Positions 22,917 to 31,884 of a stretch of DNA of 64,000 nt are shown piece by piece. The notes under the pieces are model-generated. The model was given only the letters and a program-made list of their open reading frames with translations. It ran no database searches and was not told the origin of the DNA. The translations under genes were made by a program, and so were the position numbers. The DNA comes from Nocardia sp. NBC_01329. Its GTDB lineage: Bacteria > Actinomycetota > Actinomycetes > Mycobacteriales > Mycobacteriaceae. The stretch is taken from the NCBI RefSeq assembly GCF_035956715.1, contig NZ_CP108381.1, positions 3,690,001-3,754,000 on the forward strand. The letters are read 5' to 3'. Within the stretch, counting starts at the first letter, position 1. Each line of letters starts with the position of its first letter.

Positions 22917-25718
22917 TCAGCCGGAATTGCGCAGTGCGGTGGCCAGCCCGTTCATGGTGAGCAGGATGCCGCGTTTGACCAGTTCGGAATCGTCACCGGC
23001 ACGCAACCGGCGCAGCAGTTCGACCTGCATCTGGTTCAACGGTTCCAGGTACGGGAACCGGTTGCGAATGGATTCGGCCAGCGACGGGTTGTCGGCCAGC
23101 AGATGGTCGTTACCGGTGATGGCGGCGTGGACGGCCACCGTCCGGGCGTGCTCGCGTTCGATCATCGCGAAAATACGACCCCGTAGCTCGGCGTCCTCGA
23201 CCAGTTCGGCGTAGCGGGCGGCGATATCGAGGTCGCTCTTGGCCAGCACCTGCGCGAGATTCGACAGCACGGTCCGGAAGAACGGCCACCGGCGGTACAG
23301 ATCGGAGAGCCGGGCGAGCCGCTCGGGATCGCCGTCGATCCATTCCGTGAGCGCGGTACCGGTGCCGTACCAGCCGGGCAGCATCACCCGGGCCTGGCTC
23401 CACGACATCACCCACGGAATGGCGCGCAGATCGGAGACCGAGTCGGTGGCCTTGCGGGACGCGGGACGGCTGCCGATATTGAGGTCGCCCACCTCGGCGA
23501 CCGGAGTCGATTGCCGGAAGTACTCCACGAAACCGGGAGTCTCGTGCACCAACTGCGCGTAAGCGGTGCGGGCCCGGGCCGCGAGTTCGTCCATGAGCGC
23601 GTAGGAGGGTTCGGCATCGGCACCCAGGCCCTCGACATCGAGCAGCGTCGATTCGAGCGTGCCCGCGATGAGCGATTCGAGATTGCGGTGCGCCGAACCG
23701 CGTTCGGCGTACTTCGCGGCGATGACCTCACCCTGTTCGGTGAGCCGCAGCGAACCCCGTACGGCGCCCGCGGGCTGGGCGAGGATCGCGTCGTAGCTGC
23801 GACCGCCGCCCCGGCCGACCGTGCCACCGCGGCCGTGGAAGAGCCGCAGCCGGATATCGTGTTCACGCGCCAGTTCGACCAGATCCAGTTCCGCGCGGTA
23901 CAGCGCCCAGTTCGCGGCCAGATACCCGCCGTCCTTGTTCGAATCGGAGTAGCCGAGCATCACCTCCTGGCGCATACCGCGCGCGGCGACCAACTCCCGG
24001 TACTCGGGCACCTGCAAGGCCGCGGCCAGCGTCGAGGCCCCGGCCGCGAGATCCTCGATGGTCTCGAACAGCGGAACGATCCCGGCCGGGCAGGAGGGTC
24101 CGCTGTCGGCACCGCCCGGATCGAGCAGGCCGCCCTCCTTGAGCAGCAGCGCCGCTTCGAGCAGATCGCTGACCGAGGTGCACATGGAGATGATGTAGTT
24201 GGGCACCGCGTCCGGCCCGAGCGCGGCCACCACAGCGGCGGCCGCGCGCACGATACCCAGTTCCTTGACGGCCGGCTCGCTCAGCCGCGCCCAGGGGCTC
24301 AGCAGCGGCCGGCGGGTGCGCAGCTCCCGGGCGAGCAGTTCGACCCGTTCGGACTCGGGCAGGCTCGGATAGTCCGGGTGCACACCGGCCCAGGCCAGCA
24401 GTTCCGTGACGACCTGCTCGTGGGTATCGGAATTCTGCCGCATATCCAGTCCCTGGAGGTGGAATCCGAACGTCTCCACCGAATACCGCAGCGTCGCGAG
24501 TAGATCGTCGGCGAGCAACGCGTCCCCACCGGCCCGCAGCGAGGCGTCGACGGCGTCGAGGTCGTCGAGCAGATCCTGGGGTGTCGGATACGGAGTACCT
24601 CCGTCGGGATCGCCCGCGCCGAAAGATTCGAACTCCCAGGGGCCGGGCGCGGCCGGATCCAGTGCGGCGACGGCCTGCCGCGCCGTAGCGGTGAGCCGGA
24701 CCCGGATGCCGTACAGCGCCCGCCGATACGGTTCGTCGGCGTAGGTCTGCGGGTCCGGGTAACCGCCCTCGGCGAGCGCGCGCAGCGCCGGGGTCACCGA
24801 GACCAGTCGTGCCGACAACGCCAGCGTCTTCTCCAGCTGCACCAGATCCCGCAGATAGCGCCCGAACGCCACTGCCGCGGCTTGGACGGCGGCCGTCCGC
24901 ACCACCTCCGCTGTCACATACGGGTTCCCGTCCCGGTCACCGCCGATCCACGAACCGGGCCGCAGTATGGGTTTCGGTAAAAGCCGTTGTTCGGGCCAGC
25001 GGGACCTCAGCGCCGCCCGCACCCCGGCATTGATCGCGGGGATGACATCGAGCAAGGTGAGCTCGTAGTACCGGAGGCCGACCGCGATCTCGTCCTGGAT
25101 GCGCAGCCGCGCCAACCGGATCAGGGCGGTACGCCAGAGGGTGAGCACCTGCCGCCGGATCTCGATCTCCAGAGTTTTCCGTTCGGGCTCCGGGGCACGC
25201 AGCCGTTGCCGCATGAGTTCGGTGATACGGCTCTGGGTGTCGAAGACCGTGCGGCGCCGGGTCTCGGTGGGATGCGCCGTGATCACCGGTGACACCAACG
25301 CGTCGGACAGCAGTTCGGCCACCCGCGCACCCGGCACGGCGGCCGCGTCCAGCTTCCGGTAGGTGGCGGCCAGGGACGAATCCTGCGGTGCTTCGCCGGC
25401 CGCCTCGTGGGCGGCGCGGCGTCTGTCACGCTGGATATCCTCGGCGAGATTGGCCAGCAAGACGAAATAGCTGAACGCCCGGATCAGCGGAAGGGCGACC
25501 GAGATGTCGACTCCGGTCAGCATCTCGCCGACAGCGCTGCGCTCGACCTCCGCACGTCGGACCCGGAACGCCTCCACGCGTACCCGCTCCACTAGATCGA
25601 AGACCTCCGGGCCCTCGTGATCGCGAATGGTGTCACCGAGTACGCCGCCGAGGAACCGGATGTCCTCGCGCAGCGGCAGGGTCGCGTCGTTTCCTTCAGC
25701 GGTCTGCGCATCGCCCAT
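22917..25718 (-). CDS. ppc: Phosphoenolpyruvate carboxylase
   Basis: 933 aa; anaplerotic enzyme carboxylating PEP to oxaloacetate. Catalytic signatures are complete: [14 protein letters not shown] (active-site His near residue 150), [47 protein letters not shown] and the C-terminal [11 protein letters not shown], which contacts allosteric effectors. Start ATG 25718 fits homology ([17 protein letters not shown]). Monocistronic; oxaloacetate also feeds aspartate, a substrate of argG. Confidence 0.97.
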   Translation of the reverse strand: MGDAQTAEGNDATLPLREDIRFLGGVLGDTIRDHEGPEVFDLVERVRVEAFRVRRAEVERSAVGEMLTGVDISVALPLIRAFSYFVLLANLAEDIQRDRRRAAHEAAGEAPQDSSLAATYRKLDAAAVPGARVAELLSDALVSPVITAHPTETRRRTVFDTQSRITELMRQRLRAPEPERKTLEIEIRRQVLTLWRTALIRLARLRIQDEIAVGLRYYELTLLDVIPAINAGVRAALRSRWPEQRLLPKPILRPGSWIGGDRDGNPYVTAEVVRTAAVQAAAVAFGRYLRDLVQLEKTLALSARLVSVTPALRALAEGGYPDPQTYADEPYRRALYGIRVRLTATARQAVAALDPAAPGPWEFESFGAGDPDGGTPYPTPQDLLDDLDAVDASLRAGGDALLADDLLATLRYSVETFGFHLQGLDMRQNSDTHEQVVTELLAWAGVHPDYPSLPESERVELLARELRTRRPLLSPWARLSEPAVKELGIVRAAAAVVAALGPDAVPNYIISMCTSVSDLLEAALLLKEGGLLDPGGADSGPSCPAGIVPLFETIEDLAAGASTLAAALQVPEYRELVAARGMRQEVMLGYSDSNKDGGYLAANWALYRAELDLVELAREHDIRLRLFHGRGGTVGRGGGRSYDAILAQPAGAVRGSLRLTEQGEVIAAKYAERGSAHRNLESLIAGTLESTLLDVEGLGADAEPSYALMDELAARARTAYAQLVHETPGFVEYFRQSTPVAEVGDLNIGSRPASRKATDSVSDLRAIPWVMSWSQARVMLPGWYGTGTALTEWIDGDPERLARLSDLYRRWPFFRTVLSNLAQVLAKSDLDIAARYAELVEDAELRGRIFAMIEREHARTVAVHAAITGNDHLLADNPSLAESIRNRFPYLEPLNQMQVELLRRLRAGDDSELVKRGILLTMNGLATALRNSG

Positions 25719-25809
25719 GATCAGACAGTATGGACGGCCACCGTGCCGGTAGCTGTAACGGCACACACGGTCCGGCCGAACCGTGTGCGCCGGAGGCCGC
25801 GAACTCCGG

Positions 25810-26487
25810 CTATCGGCACCACCCGGGAGCGGTCTCGTCCGGCCGCGACAGCCACATCGCGGTCGCGACCACACCCGCGGTGAACACCAGTTCGGCACAG
25901 TTGGTGACCAGCACAGGCGGCATCGCCGCCGAGACCACCGTCATGATCACGGTGGTCACCGTCCACAGCCGATAATCCCGGACCCGCCATACCGCGACCG
26001 CCGCCACGAGAACCACCAGCACGGTCACGACCGGCGGCAGTACTCCGGCGACCGACGCGTGCGCGGTCGTATAACGCACAGTGCCCGCCCATTCCCGCGG
26101 TTCCAGAGTGAGCGGCGTCAGTTCGCCGAACACCCCCAGCACGATCACGGCCACAGTTGTCCCCCACACTGCCACCCGCACCCAGGCGCTGTGAGCCCAG
26201 CCGACCCCCGCCCGGGCCGCGGCGGCGCACGCCCACGGCATCAGCAGTGGCGTGAGCACGATGTGCGCCACGAAACGGGGCACCGACCAGGACTCCAAGA
26301 CCGGGCCCGCCCCGATCCGATACCCCGCCGCGAGCACTGCGTTGTCATAGGCCAGTGCCGCACACACCAGTGCGGGCACGATCGGCAGGCGATCCCCGGT
26401 CCGCCGGATCCTGAGTACGCACCGGACGGCGAGTGTCAGTTGTCCGGCGGCGAGTACCGCGAAAAGTCCGGCGGCGAGCACAGGCAT
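25810..26487 (-). CDS. Integral membrane protein of unknown function
   Basis: 225 aa with about seven hydrophobic segments spread evenly from residue 3 to 215 and short loops. Charged residues concentrate in the loops, for example [14 protein letters not shown] near 22-35 and [12 protein letters not shown] near 125. No transporter or enzyme motif is recognised. It ends 91 bp before the start of ppc on the same strand; no operon partner is evident. Confidence 0.7.
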   Translation of the reverse strand: MPVLAAGLFAVLAAGQLTLAVRCVLRIRRTGDRLPIVPALVCAALAYDNAVLAAGYRIGAGPVLESWSVPRFVAHIVLTPLLMPWACAAAARAGVGWAHSAWVRVAVWGTTVAVIVLGVFGELTPLTLEPREWAGTVRYTTAHASVAGVLPPVVTVLVVLVAAVAVWRVRDYRLWTVTTVIMTVVSAAMPPVLVTNCAELVFTAGVVATAMWLSRPDETAPGWCR

Positions 26488-26577
26488 CCTTCCCGCCCGC
26501 GTTCACCGGGGCCGGTCGGCCACGATACCGGCGCCGGAGCGCAGCGGTGCCGACCGCGTCGCCTCAGCGGTGCCGGC

Positions 26578-26603
26578 GACGTCTATCCAGGACGTCTATC
26601 CAG
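26578..26603. repeat. Tandem 13-bp duplication
   Basis: GACGTCTATCCAG occurs twice in direct tandem (26578-26590 and 26591-26603). The stop codon of the GNAT gene lies within the first copy, so the duplication shapes the last residues (LDRRPG) of that protein. Probably replication slippage. Confidence 0.8.
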
Positions 26604-27158
26604 GACTTCGACGGCCGCACCGGACTGCGTGCCGAGGGGGCGCGCACCGGTACCCAGGTCCTTCTCGAACCGGCACAGCCGGGCGATACCGGAAGCCACC
26701 TCTGCGAACTCCGCCGCCGTGTAGAGCGCCCGAGCCTCGGGTTGGCGATCTCCGACCGTCGCCGCCACCCGCCGGTAGCCGAGCCTGATCATCTCCGCCT
26801 CCAGCTCGGCGAGAACCCGGGTCGCCAGCCCGGCGCGGCGATGCTCACGCGCGGTCCACACACGCTTCAGCTCGGCGGTCGTCGCATCGCCCCTGCGGAA
26901 ACCACCGCCCGCGACCGGGCCGCCGTGGTCCACCAGCACCAGCAGATCGCCGTCGGGTGCGGCGAAATCGGTGGCGGGGCAATCCCGGAGCCGCCGGTGG
27001 ATCGCGCCGGCGGTGTCCCCGTACCGGATGCTGTGGTCGATGGCGAGTTCCGCGAGCAGCGCGACGGCCAGCGGATGTTCCTGGTGCACGTGATATAAAC
27101 GCAGGCCGCGGGCCCGCATATCGATCGCAGACGGTGTACCCACGCTCGGTACCTCCAT
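26583..27158 (-). CDS. GNAT family N-acetyltransferase
   Basis: About 191 aa from ATG 27158 (a GTG at 27179 is also in frame). The acetyl-CoA pyrophosphate loop is in the segment RVWTAREHRRAGLATRVLAELE, a good match to the GNAT Q/RxxGxG/A motif, followed by the GYRRVAATVGDRQPEARALY strand-helix typical of the fold. Substrate unknown. The last codons are affected by a 13-bp tandem duplication. Confidence 0.85.
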   Translation of the reverse strand: MEVPSVGTPSAIDMRARGLRLYHVHQEHPLAVALLAELAIDHSIRYGDTAGAIHRRLRDCPATDFAAPDGDLLVLVDHGGPVAGGGFRRGDATTAELKRVWTAREHRRAGLATRVLAELEAEMIRLGYRRVAATVGDRQPEARALYTAAEFAEVASGIARLCRFEKDLGTGARPLGTQSGAAVEVLDRRPG

Positions 27159-27335
27159 CACCCCTGGCCGTTGCGCCACACCACTCGGCCACTCCGGATG
27201 GTGATGCCGAGATTAACGAACCGGCGGGGGCCGGCACACCGGTTCGGGTCGTGTGTCGTCGAACTCTGGACACTGTTACTTTCCGTTTACACCACCTTCT
27301 GTTAACCGAGTGGCGATCCGGTGTCAGCACCGGCG

Positions 27336-28517
27336 CTACCGATCCGCGCGCGCCGGCTCCGGCCCTGCGGTGAGTACCGCGCGCCACTTCAGTGCGAGCA
27401 GCAGTGCCACCGCTACCAGCGCCGCGCTCACCCATATCGGACCCAGCTCACCCGCGCCCGTATCCAGAGCGAACGCCGCCAGCACGGGACCGGCCGCGGC
27501 ACCGAGGTTCAGGGCCGCGGTCGCATAGGAACCCGCCATGGTCGGAGCCGCCGCGGCCTCGTAGAGGACCCGGGCGATGAGGGTGCTCCCCACCGCGAAG
27601 GACAGCGCGCCCTGCATGCACACCAAGGTGAGCAGCGCGATGGGACGGTCGGCGGTCGTGGCGAGCGCGAACCACCCACCACAGAGCAGCGGCCCGGCCA
27701 CCACGATCACCGCCCCGGCACGGTTGTCGGACAACCGCCCGGCGGCCGTCACCCCCGCGAAGGAACCCGCACCGAATAGGACGAGGGCCACCGGCACCCA
27801 GAGCGGGGCGAGCCCGGCAGTCCCGGTCACCAGCGGTGCGAGGAAGGTGAAACTGCCGAAGGTGGCGGCGTTCACGAGGGCCCCCAGCACCATGACCACG
27901 AGCAGCCGCGGACGGCGCAACTGGGCGAGTTCCCGGCGGAGATGCGGGCGCGCGGGAAGATCGGTCGTAGGCAGGCGCTCCGGAATCCCGGCGAGAACCC
28001 CGGCTGCCACCGGCAGGCAGATCACCGCGATCGCCCAGAAGGTGGCCCGCCAGCCGAACAACGTACCGAGCAACGCCCCGCCCGGCACCCCCGCCACCGT
28101 GGCCACGGCGGTGCCGGCCAGCAGGACCGCCAGTGCCCGCCCCTTGTTCCCGGCCGGAACCAGCGCGACGGCCGCGGTCAGCGCGACGGCGAGAAATCCG
28201 GCGTTCGCGACGGCTGCCACCACCCGGGTGGCCACGAGGAAAGCGAAGCTGCCGGTCACGGCACCGGCCATATGCGCGGCCAGGAACACGAGCAGGAAGC
28301 CCAGCAGACCGGACCGCATCGGCCAGTTCCGCGCGAGAGCCGCCATCAGCGGTGCACCCACAACCATCCCGACCGCGAATGCCGAGGTCAGTAGGCCGGT
28401 GGCGCCGAGGCCCACACCGAGATCGGCCGCGATATCCGGGACCAATCCGGCCAGCATGAATTCCGAGGTGCCCATGGCGAAGATCGCCAGTGCGAGCAGA
28501 TAGAGAGCAAAAGGCAT
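27336..28517 (-). CDS. MFS exporter of the chloramphenicol-resistance (Cml/Cmx/CmrA) type
   Basis: 393 aa with about twelve membrane segments. N-terminus MPFALYLLALAIFAMGTSEFML and the motif AFAVGMVVGAPLMAALARNWP, then TRVVAAVANAGFLAVALTAAVALVPAGNKGRAL, closely follow the chloramphenicol exporters CmrA of Rhodococcus and Cmx of Corynebacterium as I recall them. Such proteins export chloramphenicol by proton antiport. No leader peptide or attenuator was recognised in 28518-28776. Substrate is inferred from family resemblance; other drugs are possible. Confidence 0.82.
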   Translation of the reverse strand: MPFALYLLALAIFAMGTSEFMLAGLVPDIAADLGVGLGATGLLTSAFAVGMVVGAPLMAALARNWPMRSGLLGFLLVFLAAHMAGAVTGSFAFLVATRVVAAVANAGFLAVALTAAVALVPAGNKGRALAVLLAGTAVATVAGVPGGALLGTLFGWRATFWAIAVICLPVAAGVLAGIPERLPTTDLPARPHLRRELAQLRRPRLLVVMVLGALVNAATFGSFTFLAPLVTGTAGLAPLWVPVALVLFGAGSFAGVTAAGRLSDNRAGAVIVVAGPLLCGGWFALATTADRPIALLTLVCMQGALSFAVGSTLIARVLYEAAAAPTMAGSYATAALNLGAAAGPVLAAFALDTGAGELGPIWVSAALVAVALLLALKWRAVLTAGPEPARADR

Positions 28518-28776
28518 GGAGGACTCCGAGGTGGAAGAGACAGGAATCGTCTCGGCACCCCGGTCAACGCCCGGGAATCACCGGATCACCGTGCCGGTCG
28601 AAACACGGCACGGCCACTGCACAGCGAAAGTTCAGGGGCTGACGGGGATGACCGGCAGCCCTGCTCTGGATGCCTCCGGGCTCGACATGCGACAGAGATT
28701 AGCGACTCGCAGACGTGATCGCCCAATTATTTTCCGGACACCGGCTCGCGACGGTGACCCCGGAAGCCCGAAGTAC

Positions 28777-29133
28777 TCAGCTCGGATCGTCGAGCCGGAC
28801 CCGCACAGTGACCCGGCCCTTCTCGTCGCGCCGGGCCGTCGCGTGTCCACGCCGATCGCCGTCGCGCAGGTGCAGCAGTATCGGCGCGCCCTCGCTCGAG
28901 AAGTTCCGCCACCAGCGCTTCCTGTCCGGCATGGCGACACCGATGACCAGGTCGCCGTCCTTCTTCAGGTAATTGACCGGCGTCCGGAAAGTCTGCCCGG
29001 ACCGGCGGCCCACGTACTCGATCTCCACGAAACCCTTGCCCAGCAACGGCCCCAGCAACGGGATATCGAGCAGGGCCACTATGCCTGTGTTGAAGCCCCG
29101 GACCGCCCGGCCCAGCAGCGTCGTCGATGTCAC
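28777..29133 (-). CDS. Deazaflavin (F420)-dependent nitroreductase family protein (DUF385)
   Basis: 118 aa, split-barrel protein related to mycobacterial Ddn. Signature VEIEYVGRRSGQTFRTPVNYL followed by DGDLVIGVAMPDRKRWWRNF is diagnostic of the family, which uses F420H2 to reduce quinones or nitro compounds at the membrane. GTG 29133 is preceded by AGGAGG. The N-terminal LDIPLLGPLLGKGF is hydrophobic. Diverges from mscL. Confidence 0.87.
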   Translation of the reverse strand: MTSTTLLGRAVRGFNTGIVALLDIPLLGPLLGKGFVEIEYVGRRSGQTFRTPVNYLKKDGDLVIGVAMPDRKRWWRNFSSEGAPILLHLRDGDRRGHATARRDEKGRVTVRVRLDDPS

Positions 29134-29391
29134 TCGGTCCTCCTGGTCGCTGTCCACTCCGATGCCCGACTCTAGCGCGGGGCGGGCGCATCGCCGATCG
29201 CCTGAGCACCCGGTCGCAGCGGAGATCCGGGCCGGGTGGGCCGCCCGCCGGATCGCTGCCGGTTTGCGCGGGGCATTCCCGGCTGCCACTATCACCTGCG
29301 GTGCAGCGCCGGAACCTCGATCGCAGCGATACCGCTCATCGGCCGGGACCGGGACCGGCGGGACAAGCAGTGTTCGATACGGAGTGAGTTG

Positions 29392-29835
29392 ATGCTCAAA
29401 GGTTTCAAAGACTTCCTCATGCGCGGGAACGTCATCGATCTGGCCGTCGCCGTGGTGATGGGCACTGCGTTCACCGCGGTGGTGAGCTCGGTGACCAAGG
29501 GTGTGGTGGAGCCGTTGCTGGCCGTACTGGGCGGGAGCGGCCAGTTCGGCTTCGGTGTCACGCTGATGGCGGGCAAACCCGCGACCTTCATCGCCCTGGG
29601 CCCGATCATCAGCGCCGCCATCGACTTCATCATGGTCGCGGCAGTGCTGTACTTCGCTCTCATCCTGCCGATGAAGTCCATGCAGAGGCGTTTCTACGCC
29701 CGGAACAACGTGGAAGCCGAACCGTCGACCCCGGCCGATATCGCGCTGCTCACCGAAATCCGCGATCTACTCGCCGAACAGGCCGGGCGGCCGGAGCTGA
29801 GCAAGAAGGACGCCGAGCGGGTGCACTCGTCCTGA
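29392..29835 (+). CDS. mscL: Large-conductance mechanosensitive channel
   Basis: 147 aa, opens on hypo-osmotic shock. The N-terminal amphipathic helix MLKGFKDFLMRGNVIDLAVAV and first pore helix (residues 15-43), the short periplasmic loop, the second helix (ISAAIDFIMVAAVLYFALILPM, about 69-95) and C-terminal helix bundle (LLTEIRDLLAEQ) are all in place. GGAG precedes ATG 29392. Monocistronic; the following 29836-30036 stretch shows no gene. Confidence 0.96.
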   Translation: MLKGFKDFLMRGNVIDLAVAVVMGTAFTAVVSSVTKGVVEPLLAVLGGSGQFGFGVTLMAGKPATFIALGPIISAAIDFIMVAAVLYFALILPMKSMQRRFYARNNVEAEPSTPADIALLTEIRDLLAEQAGRPELSKKDAERVHSS

Positions 29836-30036
29836 GTCCCGGACGATCGCACGCGGGTGCGACGCAGCTTCGGACCGGCCACCGCGCTGCGCGGTCCCCC
29901 GCTGTTGCTGTGGCTGCGGCGAACAACCGAAGATCGTGCTGCCGGCCGCGCTCGGCGAACTCAGCGATATCGCCTTCGGCGCGGTAGAACGGGCGGTCGT
30001 CGCCCGGCGGTGATCGGATTTCCGCGCGGCCGTCCT

Positions 30037-31752
30037 TCAGGTCGCGGTGTCCCCGGACCCGGTACGCCGCGAACCCGCCGTCTCCACCAACAGCCGGTGG
30101 AGAGCGCGGGCCGGCAGTGAAGCCCGAGCAACATCGAGCACCACCTCGGTGAACGCCTCGGCCAGCGCCGCCTCGGGGTCGAATCGGCCGCCCCGGAAAG
30201 CACCGCTCAACTGCGCCCGCCATTCCCTGAACCCGCTGACCGTCCGGGCCAGCGAATCGGTGTTTTCCGGGCTCGCCAGCGGCAGATAGGCGGCGACGAG
30301 CGCGTGCCGGGTCGCGGTCCTCGCCCGGAAACCACCCGCCGCGTCGAGAACGCGCCCCAGTTCACGGACCACGGTGGAGTACACGGGCCGCTGCGCGCAA
30401 CCGGGCGCGAGCACACCCGCGTCTTCGTCCGACCGAACCGCCCGTTCCAGCTCCGCCGGTTCGACGGCCGACCGGACCGACAGTGTGATCCGCGCGATGC
30501 CGCCGGCGACTGTATCCGGCGACGTGTCACGGGGCCCGGGATCCGCCGGCTCGAGGTCCAACCGGGTCGCCGCGGAACCGGGCAGATCAGCGATGCCGAT
30601 GGCGGACAGCGTAATCGCCGGATGTCGCGGTAGGACGTCGTTCACCGCCGCCACCATCTCCATCAGCACTTCTGGAGGCACGCCCGGTGTATCGAATCCG
30701 AATGCCCGGACTCCGTGCCGTTCGGCCAGTTCCCGGGTCAGGCGGACAGCGATCGGTTCGACCGTGCCTTCGCCTACTCGACGTTCCGGTTCCGCGGGCT
30801 TTTCCGCGGGCCGGTTCGGCGGGCCGCCCGGTATCCGCGGCGGGGTATCGGTCGGACCCGACGCGGCCGCCGATACCCGGGGTGCGCCACCCGACGTGGT
30901 TTTCGACCACGGAGACCCTGCGGAGGCCGCCGAGCCCGTGCGAGCCGGCCGGGTCACGTCGGGTGCCGCGGCAGGCCCGATGCGGGAAGGCGTGGGAGCA
31001 GTCGGGCCCGCGCCGGTGGTGGTCTGTGCCGGGGTGGTGATCGGTGACGCGGTCACGGCCGTCGGTTCGACTCGTTGCCCATCCCGAACGCCCGGGTCGC
31101 TCCGCTGCTGTGGTTGTTCGGGTGATCGTTGCTGTTGTGTGCCGGACGACGGGTCGTCTCCACCCGCAGCCGGAGCGGATTCACCGAGCGGTGGGCGGCC
31201 CGCGGCGCCTGCCTCCGGCGATGGCGCTCCCGGCACCTGCCCGGGAGTCCGGGCGACCGTGTCTTTTCCGGCTGCCCCGGTCGGCACCGAGACCGGAGAG
31301 ACCGGCGCGGATGCCGAGACATTCGAAGCGAGACCGCCGAAGGGAACAGGGTTCACCGTCATCGGGTCCGGGCCGGTGCGGATCTCCGATTCGGTGTTCC
31401 GCAGCACCTGAGCGCTGTGCAGATCCTGCTGTTCGAAATTCGCGGCAACCTGCTGCAGATCCGGGCCGGTCTGCCGGATCACCTCGGTGAGGCTGTTCAG
31501 ATCACTCAGCGTGCGCTGTTCCTCCGGGGCGAAGGTGTCGGCAAACGCTTTACCGGAGTCGTCGGTGCCCCAGGGCGCGGCATCGGAGGACACCAGGTCG
31601 TGCAATCGCTGCACCAGCGCTTCCACCTCGGCACCCAATTGCTGGAAGGCCGGGACCTTGGCACGCAACCGCTCGGGATCGGCTCGAAACTCCTCGCCCA
31701 CAATGCAGACCGCCTTCCGACCGGCACACGGAATCGCCTTCGATACTGCCAT
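30037..31752 (-). CDS. ESX-substrate-like protein: WXG-type N-terminus, Pro-rich linker, degenerate zincin-like C-terminus
   Basis: 571 aa. Residues about 20-120 are helical with the WXG-type turn APWGTDDSGKAFADTF, typical of type VII secretion substrates. Residues 130-330 are a low-complexity Pro/Ala/Thr/Gly linker. The C-terminal domain (about 345-565) parallels actinobacterial metallopeptidase toxin domains: GVRAFGFDTPGVPPEVL, VYSTVVRELGRVLDAAGG and FDPEAALAEAFTEVV. Compared with the HEFGH and PAEAFAEAFTAWV motifs of the neighbouring 1564-aa protein, both zinc histidines are Arg (R463 and R467), so proteolysis is unlikely. GTG 31701 is an alternative start. It diverges from the large toxin-like gene. 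Role inferred: partner, decoy or vestigial toxin. Confidence 0.72.
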   Translation of the reverse strand: MAVSKAIPCAGRKAVCIVGEEFRADPERLRAKVPAFQQLGAEVEALVQRLHDLVSSDAAPWGTDDSGKAFADTFAPEEQRTLSDLNSLTEVIRQTGPDLQQVAANFEQQDLHSAQVLRNTESEIRTGPDPMTVNPVPFGGLASNVSASAPVSPVSVPTGAAGKDTVARTPGQVPGAPSPEAGAAGRPPLGESAPAAGGDDPSSGTQQQRSPEQPQQRSDPGVRDGQRVEPTAVTASPITTPAQTTTGAGPTAPTPSRIGPAAAPDVTRPARTGSAASAGSPWSKTTSGGAPRVSAAASGPTDTPPRIPGGPPNRPAEKPAEPERRVGEGTVEPIAVRLTRELAERHGVRAFGFDTPGVPPEVLMEMVAAVNDVLPRHPAITLSAIGIADLPGSAATRLDLEPADPGPRDTSPDTVAGGIARITLSVRSAVEPAELERAVRSDEDAGVLAPGCAQRPVYSTVVRELGRVLDAAGGFRARTATRHALVAAYLPLASPENTDSLARTVSGFREWRAQLSGAFRGGRFDPEAALAEAFTEVVLDVARASLPARALHRLLVETAGSRRTGSGDTAT

Positions 31753-31884
31753 ATCCCTGCCCGCAGCAAACTCCTGGAACTACCCGAACCGGACATAGCG
31801 CCGCCAACTGTGCGAGTATCGAGTTCGCATCGGGCGAATGAGGGCGCCTGATCAGGGCAGAAAGATTCCGGGAGGCCGACCGGG

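Noticed and set aside
26845..27435. 196-codon minus frame across the GNAT start region
   Set aside because: Arg/Gly-rich out-of-frame reading of GNAT and intergenic DNA.
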